DNA from: Hyphomonadaceae bacterium UBA1849
Lineage (GTDB): Bacteria > Pseudomonadota > Alphaproteobacteria > Caulobacterales > Hyphomonadaceae
NCBI GenBank assembly: GCA_002338565.1
Contig: DDIN01000008.1
Coordinates: forward strand, 1,798,403 to 1,862,402
Direction of reading: 5' to 3'
DNA length: 64,000 bases
The translations under genes and the position numbers were made by a program. Shown in pieces: positions 17,072 to 25,182 of this stretch (positions are counted from its first letter, which is position 1; the number at the start of each line of letters is the position of its first letter). The notes under the pieces are model-generated. The model was not told the DNA's origin and did not search any database. It worked only from the letters and a program-made list of their open reading frames with translations.

Positions 17072-19318
17072 GTGGGTTCAGTGCAAGACAGGGTGATGCC
17101 GCAGGCAGCGGAAGATGATCTTATCGATATTAAAGGGCTGATAGGCGCGTTTCGTCGCCGATTGGGCGTTTTCCTGGCCTGCTTCGTGTTGGTGTTTACC
17201 ATAGTTGCCTTGGTAACCTTTCAGGCGACGCCGCTCTATACCTCCACTGCCAGTGTGATGATCGATATCCGTCAGACGGAAGTCATGGACTTCGAGGCTG
17301 TCCTGTCCGGTCTGCCGCCGGACTCCGCCGCAGTCGATACTGAAGTTGAAATCATCCGCAGTCGCGCGTTAGCTGAAAAGATCGTTGATCTGCTGGAGTT
17401 AGAAGAAGACCCTGAATTCAATGGTCGGCTTCGAGAGCCTTCGGGCATGGCTGCATTTAAAAACAGTCTAATGGGATTTGTTTCGCTCTTGCGTCCGGAC
17501 CAGGTATCGGACGCTTCCGACCCGGAATACACGGACCGATTGATCCGTGAAGAGGTAATTAGTGCAGTTCAGAGCCGCCTGAGCGTTCGTCGCGCGGGGC
17601 TGACCTATGTCATCGATATTTCGTTTGAGAGCGAGGACCCGCGTAAAGCTGCTCAAATCGCAAACGCGTTCGCCGACCAGTACCTCGTTGAACAACTCGA
17701 AGCGAAGTTTGATGCAACGAGCCGGGCTAATAGCTGGTTGAACGATCGTCTTGAGGTGCTTCGTGATGAAGTCAGGGCTGCAGAAAGCGCAGTTGAGATT
17801 TATCGCGCGGATTCTGGCCTGCTGAGCGCGGAAGGCTCATCGCTGACAGAACAGCAGATTGCGGACCTGAATGCTCAGTTGGTTGTGCAGCGCGCGGAAT
17901 ATGATGAGGCTCGCGCTCGTCTCAATTCCGTTCGATCTCAGATGTCGCGCGGCGTGTCTGCCGATACGATTGGCGAGGTTCTAACGTCGCAAGTTATTCA
18001 GGACCTTCGTGCACGCCAGGCCGATATTGATGGCCGACGGGCAGATCTGTCGTCGCGATATGGTAGCCGCCACCCCGAGATTCTGGCGCTTGATCGCGAA
18101 GCAACGAATGTGGAAGCTCAAATTGAGCAGGAAATCACCCGTATCGTTTCTAGTCTTGAATCCGAAGCTGAAGTTGCTCGGCAGCGCGTTCAGTCGCTCG
18201 AAAGCTCGCTTTCCGGGCTTCGAACGGAGCTTACCCAGAATAACAGGTCACTAGTCCGCCTCCGTGAGCTCCAGCGAGATTCGGAAGCCAGTCGTACCCT
18301 TTATGAAAGTTTCCTGAACCGTTTCCGCCAGACCGGGGAGCAGGAATCTCTTGCCGAGGCGGATGCCCGGATCGTCTCTCTTGCGGCAGTTCCGACTGCG
18401 CAAAGCTCTCCGAACACAATGCTTAACCTCGCGCTCGGCTTCGTGCTTGGCGGCATTGTCGGCGTCGGCTTCGTCTTCCTGCTGGAAATGCTCGATAGTG
18501 GCTTATCGACGGGGGCTCAGGTCGAAGCGCAACTCGGCGTACCTTTTATCGCGTCTGTTCCGATGTTAAACTTGGGTGTTTTGGGGGCTCTGCGCCGACT
18601 TACAGGCGGCACGCCTGCACCGCAGGATTACCTTGTCGAAAAGCCTCTTTCCAGCTTCACGGAGAGCTACCGAACGCTTCGTTCCGCGATCGTTCTCTCT
18701 AATGTCGACGAAGCGCAAAAGGTCGTTGCCATAACGTCCGCGCTTCCTGGCGACGGTAAAACGACGACAACTTATTGTCTGGGTCGGTTGTCGGCTATCT
18801 CAGGTTCGAAAACGATTATTGTGGACTGTGACCTGCGTCGCCGACTGCTCTCGAAGGCCCGTGCGGGTGAAAAAGTAGAAGCTGGCTTGTTGCAGTATTT
18901 AGCAGGTGAAGCAAAACTCGAAGACGTTATCGTGAAAGACGACAAGACAGATTGCGATATTCTTCCACTCGCTAAGTCGAATTATACGCCGTCTGACGTT
19001 TTTGGTTCTGCTGCATTCAAGCGTTTACTCGCCGAACTACGCGAAAGCTATGATCTCGTCGTGCTCGACACGGCGCCGATCCTACCGGTGGCCGAGACGA
19101 GGACGCTAGCGAAACTGGCTGATACAGTCGTGATCGCCGCTAAATGGCGTAAAACGAAGAAGGATGCGGTGGGGTCTGCGCTCTCTATTGTGCAATCGCT
19201 TGGCGCTAATTTGTCCGGCGTGATCCTTACGCAAGTTAATCCAAACGCCCGCAGCCGTTATGGATATGGTGATTACGGATATTATTATTCCGAGTATCGC
19301 AAATATTATGTCGATTAG
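17072..19318 (+). CDS. Polysaccharide copolymerase / tyrosine autokinase (ExoP/GumC/Wzc-like)
   Basis: The 748-residue inner-membrane protein fuses a Wzz chain-length domain to a BY-kinase. Helix 1 is near residues 28-50, a long periplasmic coiled coil follows (Gln/Glu/Arg-rich, about 180-430), helix 2 is near 452-475, and the cytoplasmic kinase is about 530-748. Walker A is ALPGDGKTTT (about 559), Walker A' is IIVDCDLRRR and Walker B is LVVLDTAPILP. The last 20 residues form a tyrosine cluster (RYGYGDYGYYYSEYRKYYVD) for autophosphorylation. It drives chain-length control and export with the OPX protein. GTG 17072 is the furthest start; GTG 17081 or ATG 17096 are alternatives. Confidence 0.93.
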   Translation: MGSVQDRVMPQAAEDDLIDIKGLIGAFRRRLGVFLACFVLVFTIVALVTFQATPLYTSTASVMIDIRQTEVMDFEAVLSGLPPDSAAVDTEVEIIRSRALAEKIVDLLELEEDPEFNGRLREPSGMAAFKNSLMGFVSLLRPDQVSDASDPEYTDRLIREEVISAVQSRLSVRRAGLTYVIDISFESEDPRKAAQIANAFADQYLVEQLEAKFDATSRANSWLNDRLEVLRDEVRAAESAVEIYRADSGLLSAEGSSLTEQQIADLNAQLVVQRAEYDEARARLNSVRSQMSRGVSADTIGEVLTSQVIQDLRARQADIDGRRADLSSRYGSRHPEILALDREATNVEAQIEQEITRIVSSLESEAEVARQRVQSLESSLSGLRTELTQNNRSLVRLRELQRDSEASRTLYESFLNRFRQTGEQESLAEADARIVSLAAVPTAQSSPNTMLNLALGFVLGGIVGVGFVFLLEMLDSGLSTGAQVEAQLGVPFIASVPMLNLGVLGALRRLTGGTPAPQDYLVEKPLSSFTESYRTLRSAIVLSNVDEAQKVVAITSALPGDGKTTTTYCLGRLSAISGSKTIIVDCDLRRRLLSKARAGEKVEAGLLQYLAGEAKLEDVIVKDDKTDCDILPLAKSNYTPSDVFGSAAFKRLLAELRESYDLVVLDTAPILPVAETRTLAKLADTVVIAAKWRKTKKDAVGSALSIVQSLGANLSGVILTQVNPNARSRYGYGDYGYYYSEYRKYYVD

Positions 19319-19363
19319 GCGTTGCCTCACCTGATTTTATAGTCATTTCGCGGGGGCATAGAG

Positions 19364-20341
19364 ATGACGCAAACTGTACTAGTGGCAGGTGGGGCCGGAT
19401 ATATCGGTTCCCATACTTGCCTGGCATTGAAAGAAGCTGGCTTTGAGCCGATCGTCTTCGATAATTTCTCGAATGGCCATAAGGAATTCGTGCAGTGGGG
19501 GCCCTATTTCGAAGGCGATATTCAAAACCGAGAAGACGTCGCGGCAGTCTTCGAAGAATACAATCCTATAGGCGTTCTCCACTTTGCGGCACTGATTGAG
19601 GTCGGTGAATCTGTGAAAGATCCGCTTGCCTTTCATCAGAACAATGTTGCGGGCGCGATCAACCTGATCGCAGCGTCCAAAGCAGCTGGTGTTAAAGGGT
19701 TTGTTTTCTCCTCCACATGCGCAACCTATGGCGAGCCACAAAAGCTCCCAATGGATGAAACCCATCCTCAGCTTCCGCTTAATCCTTATGGGCGCTCAAA
19801 ATTGCTTGTGGAGCAGGTGCTTGAAGATCTTCGAGAATACTCTGATTTTCCGTCTGCGGTACTTCGCTATTTCAACGCTGCGGGTGCCGATCCGCAGGCG
19901 CGGATAGGTGAATGGCATGAGCCTGAAACGCACGCCATACCGATCGCGCTGGACAATGCGCTGGGGCTGCGCTCCGGCTTCCGCATCAATGGTACAGACT
20001 ATGGGACGCGCGATGGCACGTGCGTTCGGGACTATATCCACGTTCTTGATCTGGCAGATGCTCACGTAAAAGCGCTGCAATACCTCCTAAAGGGAAATAA
20101 GGGCGGCGCCTTCAACCTCGGTACTGGAGACGGCACGACCGTCAAAGAATTACTGGAAACTATTCAGACTGTGACGGGCAAATCGTTCGATGCTGCGCCC
20201 GGCCCACGGCGGGAAGGCGATAGCCCGAGCCTCGTGGCTGAGAATTCTAAGGCTTTCACAGAACTCGGCTGGAAGCCGGAGCGGGACCTCGAAACCATTG
20301 TTCGCGACGCCTGGGCCTGGCACCAGAAATTACGTGGTTAA
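19364..20341 (+). CDS. galE: UDP-glucose 4-epimerase
   Basis: The 325-residue extended SDR enzyme interconverts UDP-glucose and UDP-galactose. It has the NAD-binding GGAGYIGSHT at the N-terminus, the catalytic SSTCATYG serine/threonine region, YGRSK (YxxxK), and the GalE signatures TRDGTCVRDYIHVLDLADAH and NLGTGDGTTVKE. Length matches GalE. A GGGGG ribosome-binding site precedes the ATG. It lies 45 bp after the tyrosine kinase gene, so it is likely the last intact gene of that operon before the broken ugd. It supplies UDP-galactose for the EPS. Confidence 0.95.
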   Translation: MTQTVLVAGGAGYIGSHTCLALKEAGFEPIVFDNFSNGHKEFVQWGPYFEGDIQNREDVAAVFEEYNPIGVLHFAALIEVGESVKDPLAFHQNNVAGAINLIAASKAAGVKGFVFSSTCATYGEPQKLPMDETHPQLPLNPYGRSKLLVEQVLEDLREYSDFPSAVLRYFNAAGADPQARIGEWHEPETHAIPIALDNALGLRSGFRINGTDYGTRDGTCVRDYIHVLDLADAHVKALQYLLKGNKGGAFNLGTGDGTTVKELLETIQTVTGKSFDAAPGPRREGDSPSLVAENSKAFTELGWKPERDLETIVRDAWAWHQKLRG

Positions 20342-20764
20342 TGCTTAGCGCGCCGCCTGCGGGGCAGGTGATTGCTTAGCTTTTGTGCGCCGCAGAAATG
20401 TTCTGAGCGACGAATTATTTTGCGATGGCCAGTAGATCATCGCTGCGCTAGAAGTTTATCGGGAACTCGCCTTAGAATATAAGGCGACTTGTGGATTTTA
20501 CGGGGACTGGGGGAACAGTTTTGCGTGTAACAATGATCGGAACGGGCTATGTTGGCCTTGTCTCTGGCGCATGTTTTGCAGATTTTGGGCATGTATCGCG
20601 CAACAGACATGGAACTCGCGCTTTAGTTGCTGGCGAACATGTTGTGAAACTTTCTCTAGCTTCAATACTCGGGCTTTTAGGCTGAAGCGTGGTCTGTCAG
20701 AAACAAGCGTCAGTCACGATATCGACGCCGTGTCACTTTATCAAAGTTTTTAGGAGCATAGATC
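20342..20764. other. Gene-poor junction region containing the ugd remnant
   Basis: Apart from the ugd stump annotated separately, this 423-bp stretch has no supportable gene. The part after 20596 shows no homology I recognise and leads into the ribosome-binding site (AGGAG) of the pyruvyltransferase-like gene. It looks like a decayed recombination junction. Confidence 0.6.
20521..20596 (+). pseudogene. ugd: Truncated UDP-glucose 6-dehydrogenase (5' fragment)
   Basis: From a TTG at 20521 (GGGGGA upstream) the frame reads LRVTMIGTGYVGLVSGACFADFGH, an exact-looking UDP-glucose 6-dehydrogenase N-terminus with the Rossmann GxGYVG motif. Similarity stops after about 24 residues. The frame continues with unrelated residues to a stop near 20685, so more than 400 residues of the enzyme are missing. 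A functional ugd normally makes UDP-glucuronate. The clean start plus abrupt loss points to a recombination breakpoint rather than slow decay from the 5' end. Confidence 0.8.
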
Positions 20765-21865
20765 ATGCCGCAGTCTGGTTTGGCGCAAACTGTATCTACT
20801 TCGAAGCCTCCCCGTGTTGCGCTAGTTTCAGGATTCTGGGCTCAGAATATCGGGAACGCATTTTTCAATATTGGTGGGAAATGGATATTGGAGCAGCTCT
20901 TCGGTCAGGGGAATGTTGACTTCATCCAGGACCAGCCGGGTTATAAGACCTTTCATGATCAGCTGAAGGGCAACCCTAAGAATGATATTGAATTTCTGCG
21001 ACTGTTGGATCTCGACTATATCGTGCTTCAGGGTCCGCTTCTGACCGTTGGCTACCAGCATTTGTGGGAACCGACTTTCAAGGAGCTGACAGCGCGCGGC
21101 ACCAAGATAATGCTGATCGGTGCCGCCTTTTTCAAATTTCGTCCGGCAGAGCTTGAAGCGGCAAAGGCCTTTCTTGAAAAGTATAAGCCTGCACTGATCT
21201 CTACCCGGGACTCAGAAAGCTATAAAATTCTCAAAGAGTGGGATCTGGGCATGCCGCTTTATGATGGTCTCGACAGTGCCTTCTTCGCGCCCAAGGCCTA
21301 CACGCCTTTCCGAGTTGCGGGTGAAGAATATTTTGCCTTTAATTTTGACCGCTATCCGGAGCCGACCGTTAAACTTGGTGATAAAGACGATGAAGCGGAT
21401 TTCACCTTCGAAGCCGAAGGTAAGAACTGGAATCTGTATACGCCCCAGCGGGCTTCTAAACTGGCACACCGGTCAAAAGTTCAGGCTTACCTCGGACATC
21501 TGCTTGACCGGCGTAAACTGCCAGAAGAGCTGAATGGTCGTCAGATAATCCGTCCTGAGCACCGGACGAACCCGCATATGAGTTATAAGATTTATCAACA
21601 TCCGAATGCGGTGTGTTCTGATGAGCCTTGGACCTATTTCACTATTTACGCGAACTCTGCACTGACTCTCGCTGATCGGGTACATGCCTGTGTGGCGACA
21701 TTGGCCTATGGCAGACCGGCCATGTTGTTCACGCCAAGCCCGCGGGCGGCCCTGTTCGCACGTGTTGGTGCTGGGGACATCAAGAAGCACCCTGTTCAGC
21801 TGGATATGGATCGTCTGGAGGAGGAGCGGATGAAAGAAGTTGATTGGTTGAAGGCCAATATCTAA
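20765..21865 (+). CDS. Polysaccharide pyruvyltransferase-family protein
   Basis: The 366-residue cytoplasmic protein resembles the PF04230 family, which transfers pyruvate from phosphoenolpyruvate onto sugars (as in ExoV/CsaB relatives) in EPS synthesis. Visible features are the N-terminal WAQNIGNAFFNIGGKWILEQL (the NxGN/GG nucleotide-site region), YIVLQGPLLTVGYQHLW, LISTRDSESYKILKEWG-like segment, and the C-terminal LADRVHACVATLAYGRPAMLF, the family's typical H-containing block. AGGAG lies 9 nt before the ATG. It is the first gene of the block to the right of the ugd break. Acceptor sugar and true pyruvylation are inferred. Confidence 0.78.
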   Translation: MPQSGLAQTVSTSKPPRVALVSGFWAQNIGNAFFNIGGKWILEQLFGQGNVDFIQDQPGYKTFHDQLKGNPKNDIEFLRLLDLDYIVLQGPLLTVGYQHLWEPTFKELTARGTKIMLIGAAFFKFRPAELEAAKAFLEKYKPALISTRDSESYKILKEWDLGMPLYDGLDSAFFAPKAYTPFRVAGEEYFAFNFDRYPEPTVKLGDKDDEADFTFEAEGKNWNLYTPQRASKLAHRSKVQAYLGHLLDRRKLPEELNGRQIIRPEHRTNPHMSYKIYQHPNAVCSDEPWTYFTIYANSALTLADRVHACVATLAYGRPAMLFTPSPRAALFARVGAGDIKKHPVQLDMDRLEEERMKEVDWLKANI

Positions 21866-21906
21866 GCAGGTTTGCTTTTTTTTGCGCAGAGGATTTGGGT
21901 GAATAA

Positions 21907-23064
21907 ATGAAGATTGTGCATCTCGTCTCAGATCTGGATGAAAAGTTCGGTGGACCTTCACAGTGTGTCCCGTTGCTTGTTGGGCATCTTGAAGAGCAAG
22001 GTGTTGAGGGTGAAATCATCTACACGGCTCTGGAGCCAGATATGCAGAATGAATTCGCAATCCAACGCGCCCTCAAGGTAACTGGTGTGCCCTTAAGCTT
22101 TTCACGAAATCTTTATTACTCTGGAACCATGCGTGGCGTGATTCGACGGGCTCTGAACAGCGGGGCTGACGTTCTGCACATTCACAGTATGTGGCGGGCG
22201 CCTGCTTGGCAGGCTTATACTGAAGCGCGACGCGCCGGCATTCCTCATGTTGTTTCACCTCACTCCAATCTTTATCGGGAATCTCTTCGACGCAGCCGAG
22301 GTGTAAAACAGATCATGCGCTATGCATTTGTAAATCGTATGTGTAATCAGGCTGCATTTATTCATGTAACGGCGGATTCTGAAGCTGAGGCGGTTCGCGA
22401 CGCCGGATTTCAGTCGACTCCGATAGTGAATGTTCCAAATGGTCTTCCAAGCATTGAGGAAAGCAATATCTCTGTCGCTGAAGCTCGGAAAACTTTAGGT
22501 CTATCAGAAAACGGGGGACCAGTCTTACTCTTCCTTTCACGAGTTGATCAACGAAAGCGCGTGGAGGATTTATTCCCTGCTTTTGCCAGCGCTTTGAAGG
22601 TGATTCCTAGGGCGGAGCTAGTTATTGCAGGTCCTTGTCCAAAGCAAAGTTATCTAGACCATCTGAAATCCCTCGCTTCGATGCATGGAATCGAAAGCGC
22701 TGTCCATTTCACAGGTATGCTGCGAGGAGCAAAAAAGCTGGCGGCCTTTGCGTTGGCAGATGTTTTTGTGCTTCCCACAAAGTTTGAGAATTTTGGTATC
22801 GCCGTGGGAGAGGCCATGGCTCATGGCTTGCCTGTGATTACAACAACCGGGACCCCATGGGGGTTTGTGGAACCTGAAGGTGGCGGTTGGATCACCGTAC
22901 CTGGAGATATTGAAGGCCTGTCCGCCACTATAACCCACGCGCTGGAAGTTGAGCCGTCGAAAAGAAAAGAAATGGGCGAGGTGGCTAAGAAAATTGCGGA
23001 GCGGTATTCTTGGCGGTCTATTGCAGAGCAGATGAAGCACGCTTACGCCCAAGCACTGAAGTAG
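21907..23064 (+). CDS. Glycosyltransferase family 4
   Basis: The 385-residue protein has a GT-B fold. The N-terminal part has an HIHSMWRAPAWQAYTEARRAG segment, and the C-terminal Glycos_transf_1 domain has LLFLSRVDQRKRVEDLFPAF, HFTGMLRGAKK, and the GT4 EX7E nucleotide site (FENFGIAVGEAMAHGLPVITTTGTPW). It would act on the cytoplasmic face adding a sugar to the lipid-linked repeat unit. Donor and linkage cannot be read. It starts 41 bp after the preceding gene and is followed by the polymerase after 9 bp, so these form one transcript. Confidence 0.9.
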   Translation: MKIVHLVSDLDEKFGGPSQCVPLLVGHLEEQGVEGEIIYTALEPDMQNEFAIQRALKVTGVPLSFSRNLYYSGTMRGVIRRALNSGADVLHIHSMWRAPAWQAYTEARRAGIPHVVSPHSNLYRESLRRSRGVKQIMRYAFVNRMCNQAAFIHVTADSEAEAVRDAGFQSTPIVNVPNGLPSIEESNISVAEARKTLGLSENGGPVLLFLSRVDQRKRVEDLFPAFASALKVIPRAELVIAGPCPKQSYLDHLKSLASMHGIESAVHFTGMLRGAKKLAAFALADVFVLPTKFENFGIAVGEAMAHGLPVITTTGTPWGFVEPEGGGWITVPGDIEGLSATITHALEVEPSKRKEMGEVAKKIAERYSWRSIAEQMKHAYAQALK

Positions 23065-23073
23065 GAGCGTTTT

Positions 23074-24318
23074 GTGAGGAAAGGTAGTCTAACTGCTGCG
23101 AACCTACTGTTCGGTAGTTTTCTTGCTTCGGTTTTTTTGATTGTGTCGCCGCTGTTTCTGTATGATGATTACTGGTCAGTATATGACCCTGTAGTGTCTA
23201 GATACTCAGCTGTGATGCGTGGAATTTCTGTTCTTTTACTCTTCGCCACATTACTCCTTACTACATTTTTTAGGGCTAGATTCATAGAGAGAAACCACCT
23301 TTTGGTCTTTTCTTTCTTACTGTTTTTACTTTTGATTCATTCTTATTTTTCAATTGACGTAACTGGAAGTGCTGTGCAGTCGACGGCATTTGTTTGGATA
23401 TTTCTTTATATATTCACCCTTTCTAGAGTTTTTGTTTATGAGGGCTGTGTTAACAATTTTTCTTATGTGTCTATATTGATTTTATGCATGTGTTTTTTGT
23501 TGATTGCACTCTTGGGATTGGAAGGGCGTCGAGTTGGGGGGGTCCAGGCAAACGTTTTTGCCAAACTGTCGTTAGGGGCTTTGTTCTTTTCTGCATTCTT
23601 TAAGAGAGCGTGGTTTCGTTACCTTTCGATGTTAGCCTGTTTCGTTTTTATATTAGTGGTTAACTCAAGAGGGGCATTCTTTGTGGCCACTGTGTTCATT
23701 GTTCTCGTGCAGGTTGCCTATTCGGTATCGCAAGGGCGGATGCGTAATTATCAAGTTGTGCTTTTCTTTTTTGTGGTCGCGGCAGTGGTTTCGGCTGCAA
23801 TGTTGCCCACATTCCAGGAATATTTATTCGACTTCGTAAATACATCTGAGAGCAGCAGGGGGCTCGGCAGTTCCGTGGAAAGCCGTCAGCATTATAACTC
23901 TTTTGCTCTGCATCAAATTGGAGAGAACCCTATTGTTGGATACGGTTTTCAAACCCGGACCGGTGTTGATGCTTTAGATATTGTTGGCGCATCAGCACAC
24001 AATGGCTTTCTGAACTTATTCCTAGACTTGGGCTTGATTGTCGGAATATCGATTTTGGCTATATATTTGTATTTTGTGTATGTTGGATTTTCTATCGTAA
24101 AAAAAGTTAAAAGCCCGGAGCGGAAAAGAATAATTTTCTCCTGCGCCTCTTTTTTGGTGTGTTATCTGGCTTTGGCAGTATTCGAGCCTGTTTACATAAA
24201 TATTGGATCACCGATTAGTTGGGGAGTCTTTGTTGCTATTTCCCTTATCGGCGTAGAGAGGTCGAATGTGCGCTCTAATGGGATTTATAGTATGCGCAGT
24301 CTACCCGAAGGAGAATAA
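23074..24318 (+). CDS. Wzy-type polysaccharide polymerase (O-antigen ligase-like)
   Basis: The 414-residue polytopic protein has about ten hydrophobic helices and a periplasmic loop with SSVESRQHYNSFALHQIGENPIVGYGFQTRTG and SAHNGFLNLFLDLGLIVG, typical of Wzy/Wzy_C polymerases. It is the most AT-rich gene of the window (many TTT, ATT and TTA codons), pointing to horizontal origin. It starts with GTG behind GGAG. It ends at 24318, and the next gene starts 2 nt later (24320), so the sulfotransferase is translationally linked. Presumably it polymerises the repeat units flipped by the protein at 25183. Confidence 0.85.
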   Translation: MRKGSLTAANLLFGSFLASVFLIVSPLFLYDDYWSVYDPVVSRYSAVMRGISVLLLFATLLLTTFFRARFIERNHLLVFSFLLFLLLIHSYFSIDVTGSAVQSTAFVWIFLYIFTLSRVFVYEGCVNNFSYVSILILCMCFLLIALLGLEGRRVGGVQANVFAKLSLGALFFSAFFKRAWFRYLSMLACFVFILVVNSRGAFFVATVFIVLVQVAYSVSQGRMRNYQVVLFFFVVAAVVSAAMLPTFQEYLFDFVNTSESSRGLGSSVESRQHYNSFALHQIGENPIVGYGFQTRTGVDALDIVGASAHNGFLNLFLDLGLIVGISILAIYLYFVYVGFSIVKKVKSPERKRIIFSCASFLVCYLALAVFEPVYINIGSPISWGVFVAISLIGVERSNVRSNGIYSMRSLPEGE

Positions 24319-24319
24319 G

Positions 24320-25141
24320 ATGAATCTTCGGACTTTACGGGACCTAGTTCGTTCGGTTATCGAAGTTGAGGCTGAATACAAAATACGGCGACTGTCCTAT
24401 AATCTCATTCCTGTGAAAATACGGGCTGAAACGGCGGTGGCGCATGCCTGTGTCTGGAAAACAGGTAGCCAGTGGATTCGGCTGGTTCTCTCCGATCCGC
24501 GGCTTTATCATTTTTGCGGTCGTAAGCCCTATGTCTGGGCGAAGTTGAAACAAAATGAGAGCTTTGATCGAAATGTCTGTTTGACGGCGTCTTATGCAAC
24601 GACTGATCAAGTGTTCCAAGTTGTACCGAAAGAGAAGACTCGTGCCTTTTTTGTGATACGTCACCCTGCCCACTTATTTGCTTCCTGGTATGTCTCTACC
24701 TTGGTAACCCACCGCCTCAATCCGGGTATCTTGGAGATGCGGGCACATTGTGAAGACCTGCCGGAAGAAGGTCGTGTTGAGTATTTGTTGGGACGTTATG
24801 AAAAAGAGTTCCTGGGTACTATGAGGGCATGGTTGGAGGAGGCGCACCGCTCCGAAAACACTATTATTGTACGTTTCGAGGACTTAGTTGGCGCGGAGGG
24901 GCTGCAAGTCTGGCGCCAGATTTTTGACCATATTGAGATACCTGTTCCTGAAAAGGATATGGCGGAGATCATTTACACTTATCGGATAGAAAACCTCAAA
25001 AAGAAGGGGCGTCAGGGTGAAGAAGATAAGTATAGTAAATCTGGCCGTACAGACCTGAGTGTGTTCGAAAGTCAGGTATCGCGAGGCATGATCGTCTCGG
25101 CAACATCGGACTTGGTCCAAGAATTTGGGTACACTCTCTAA
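24320..25141 (+). CDS. Sulfotransferase (PAPS-dependent, carbohydrate type)
   Basis: The 273-residue protein has the two PAPS-binding signatures. The 5'-phosphosulfate loop is K47-TGSQWIR (CVWKTGSQWIRLVLSDPRL) and the 3'-phosphate loop is FFVIRHPAHLFASWYVS. Later come ENTIIVRFEDLVGAEGLQVWRQIFDHI and the C-terminal GRTDLSVFESQVSRG. The start at 24320 is set by GGAG (GAAGGAGAATAAG) rather than the upstream ATG at 24266, which overlaps the polymerase gene. In an EPS locus this predicts sulfation of a glycan, with fucose as a possible acceptor. Confidence 0.88.
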   Translation: MNLRTLRDLVRSVIEVEAEYKIRRLSYNLIPVKIRAETAVAHACVWKTGSQWIRLVLSDPRLYHFCGRKPYVWAKLKQNESFDRNVCLTASYATTDQVFQVVPKEKTRAFFVIRHPAHLFASWYVSTLVTHRLNPGILEMRAHCEDLPEEGRVEYLLGRYEKEFLGTMRAWLEEAHRSENTIIVRFEDLVGAEGLQVWRQIFDHIEIPVPEKDMAEIIYTYRIENLKKKGRQGEEDKYSKSGRTDLSVFESQVSRGMIVSATSDLVQEFGYTL

Positions 25142-25182
25142 TGTTCCGCTTTTCGTTAGCGTATGACTGAGAGCTAACGCGC

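Noticed and set aside
20491..20685. Open frame of 64 codons as a real small gene
   Set aside because: It only matches the first 24 residues of UDP-glucose dehydrogenase; the rest is unrelated, so it is a gene remnant.
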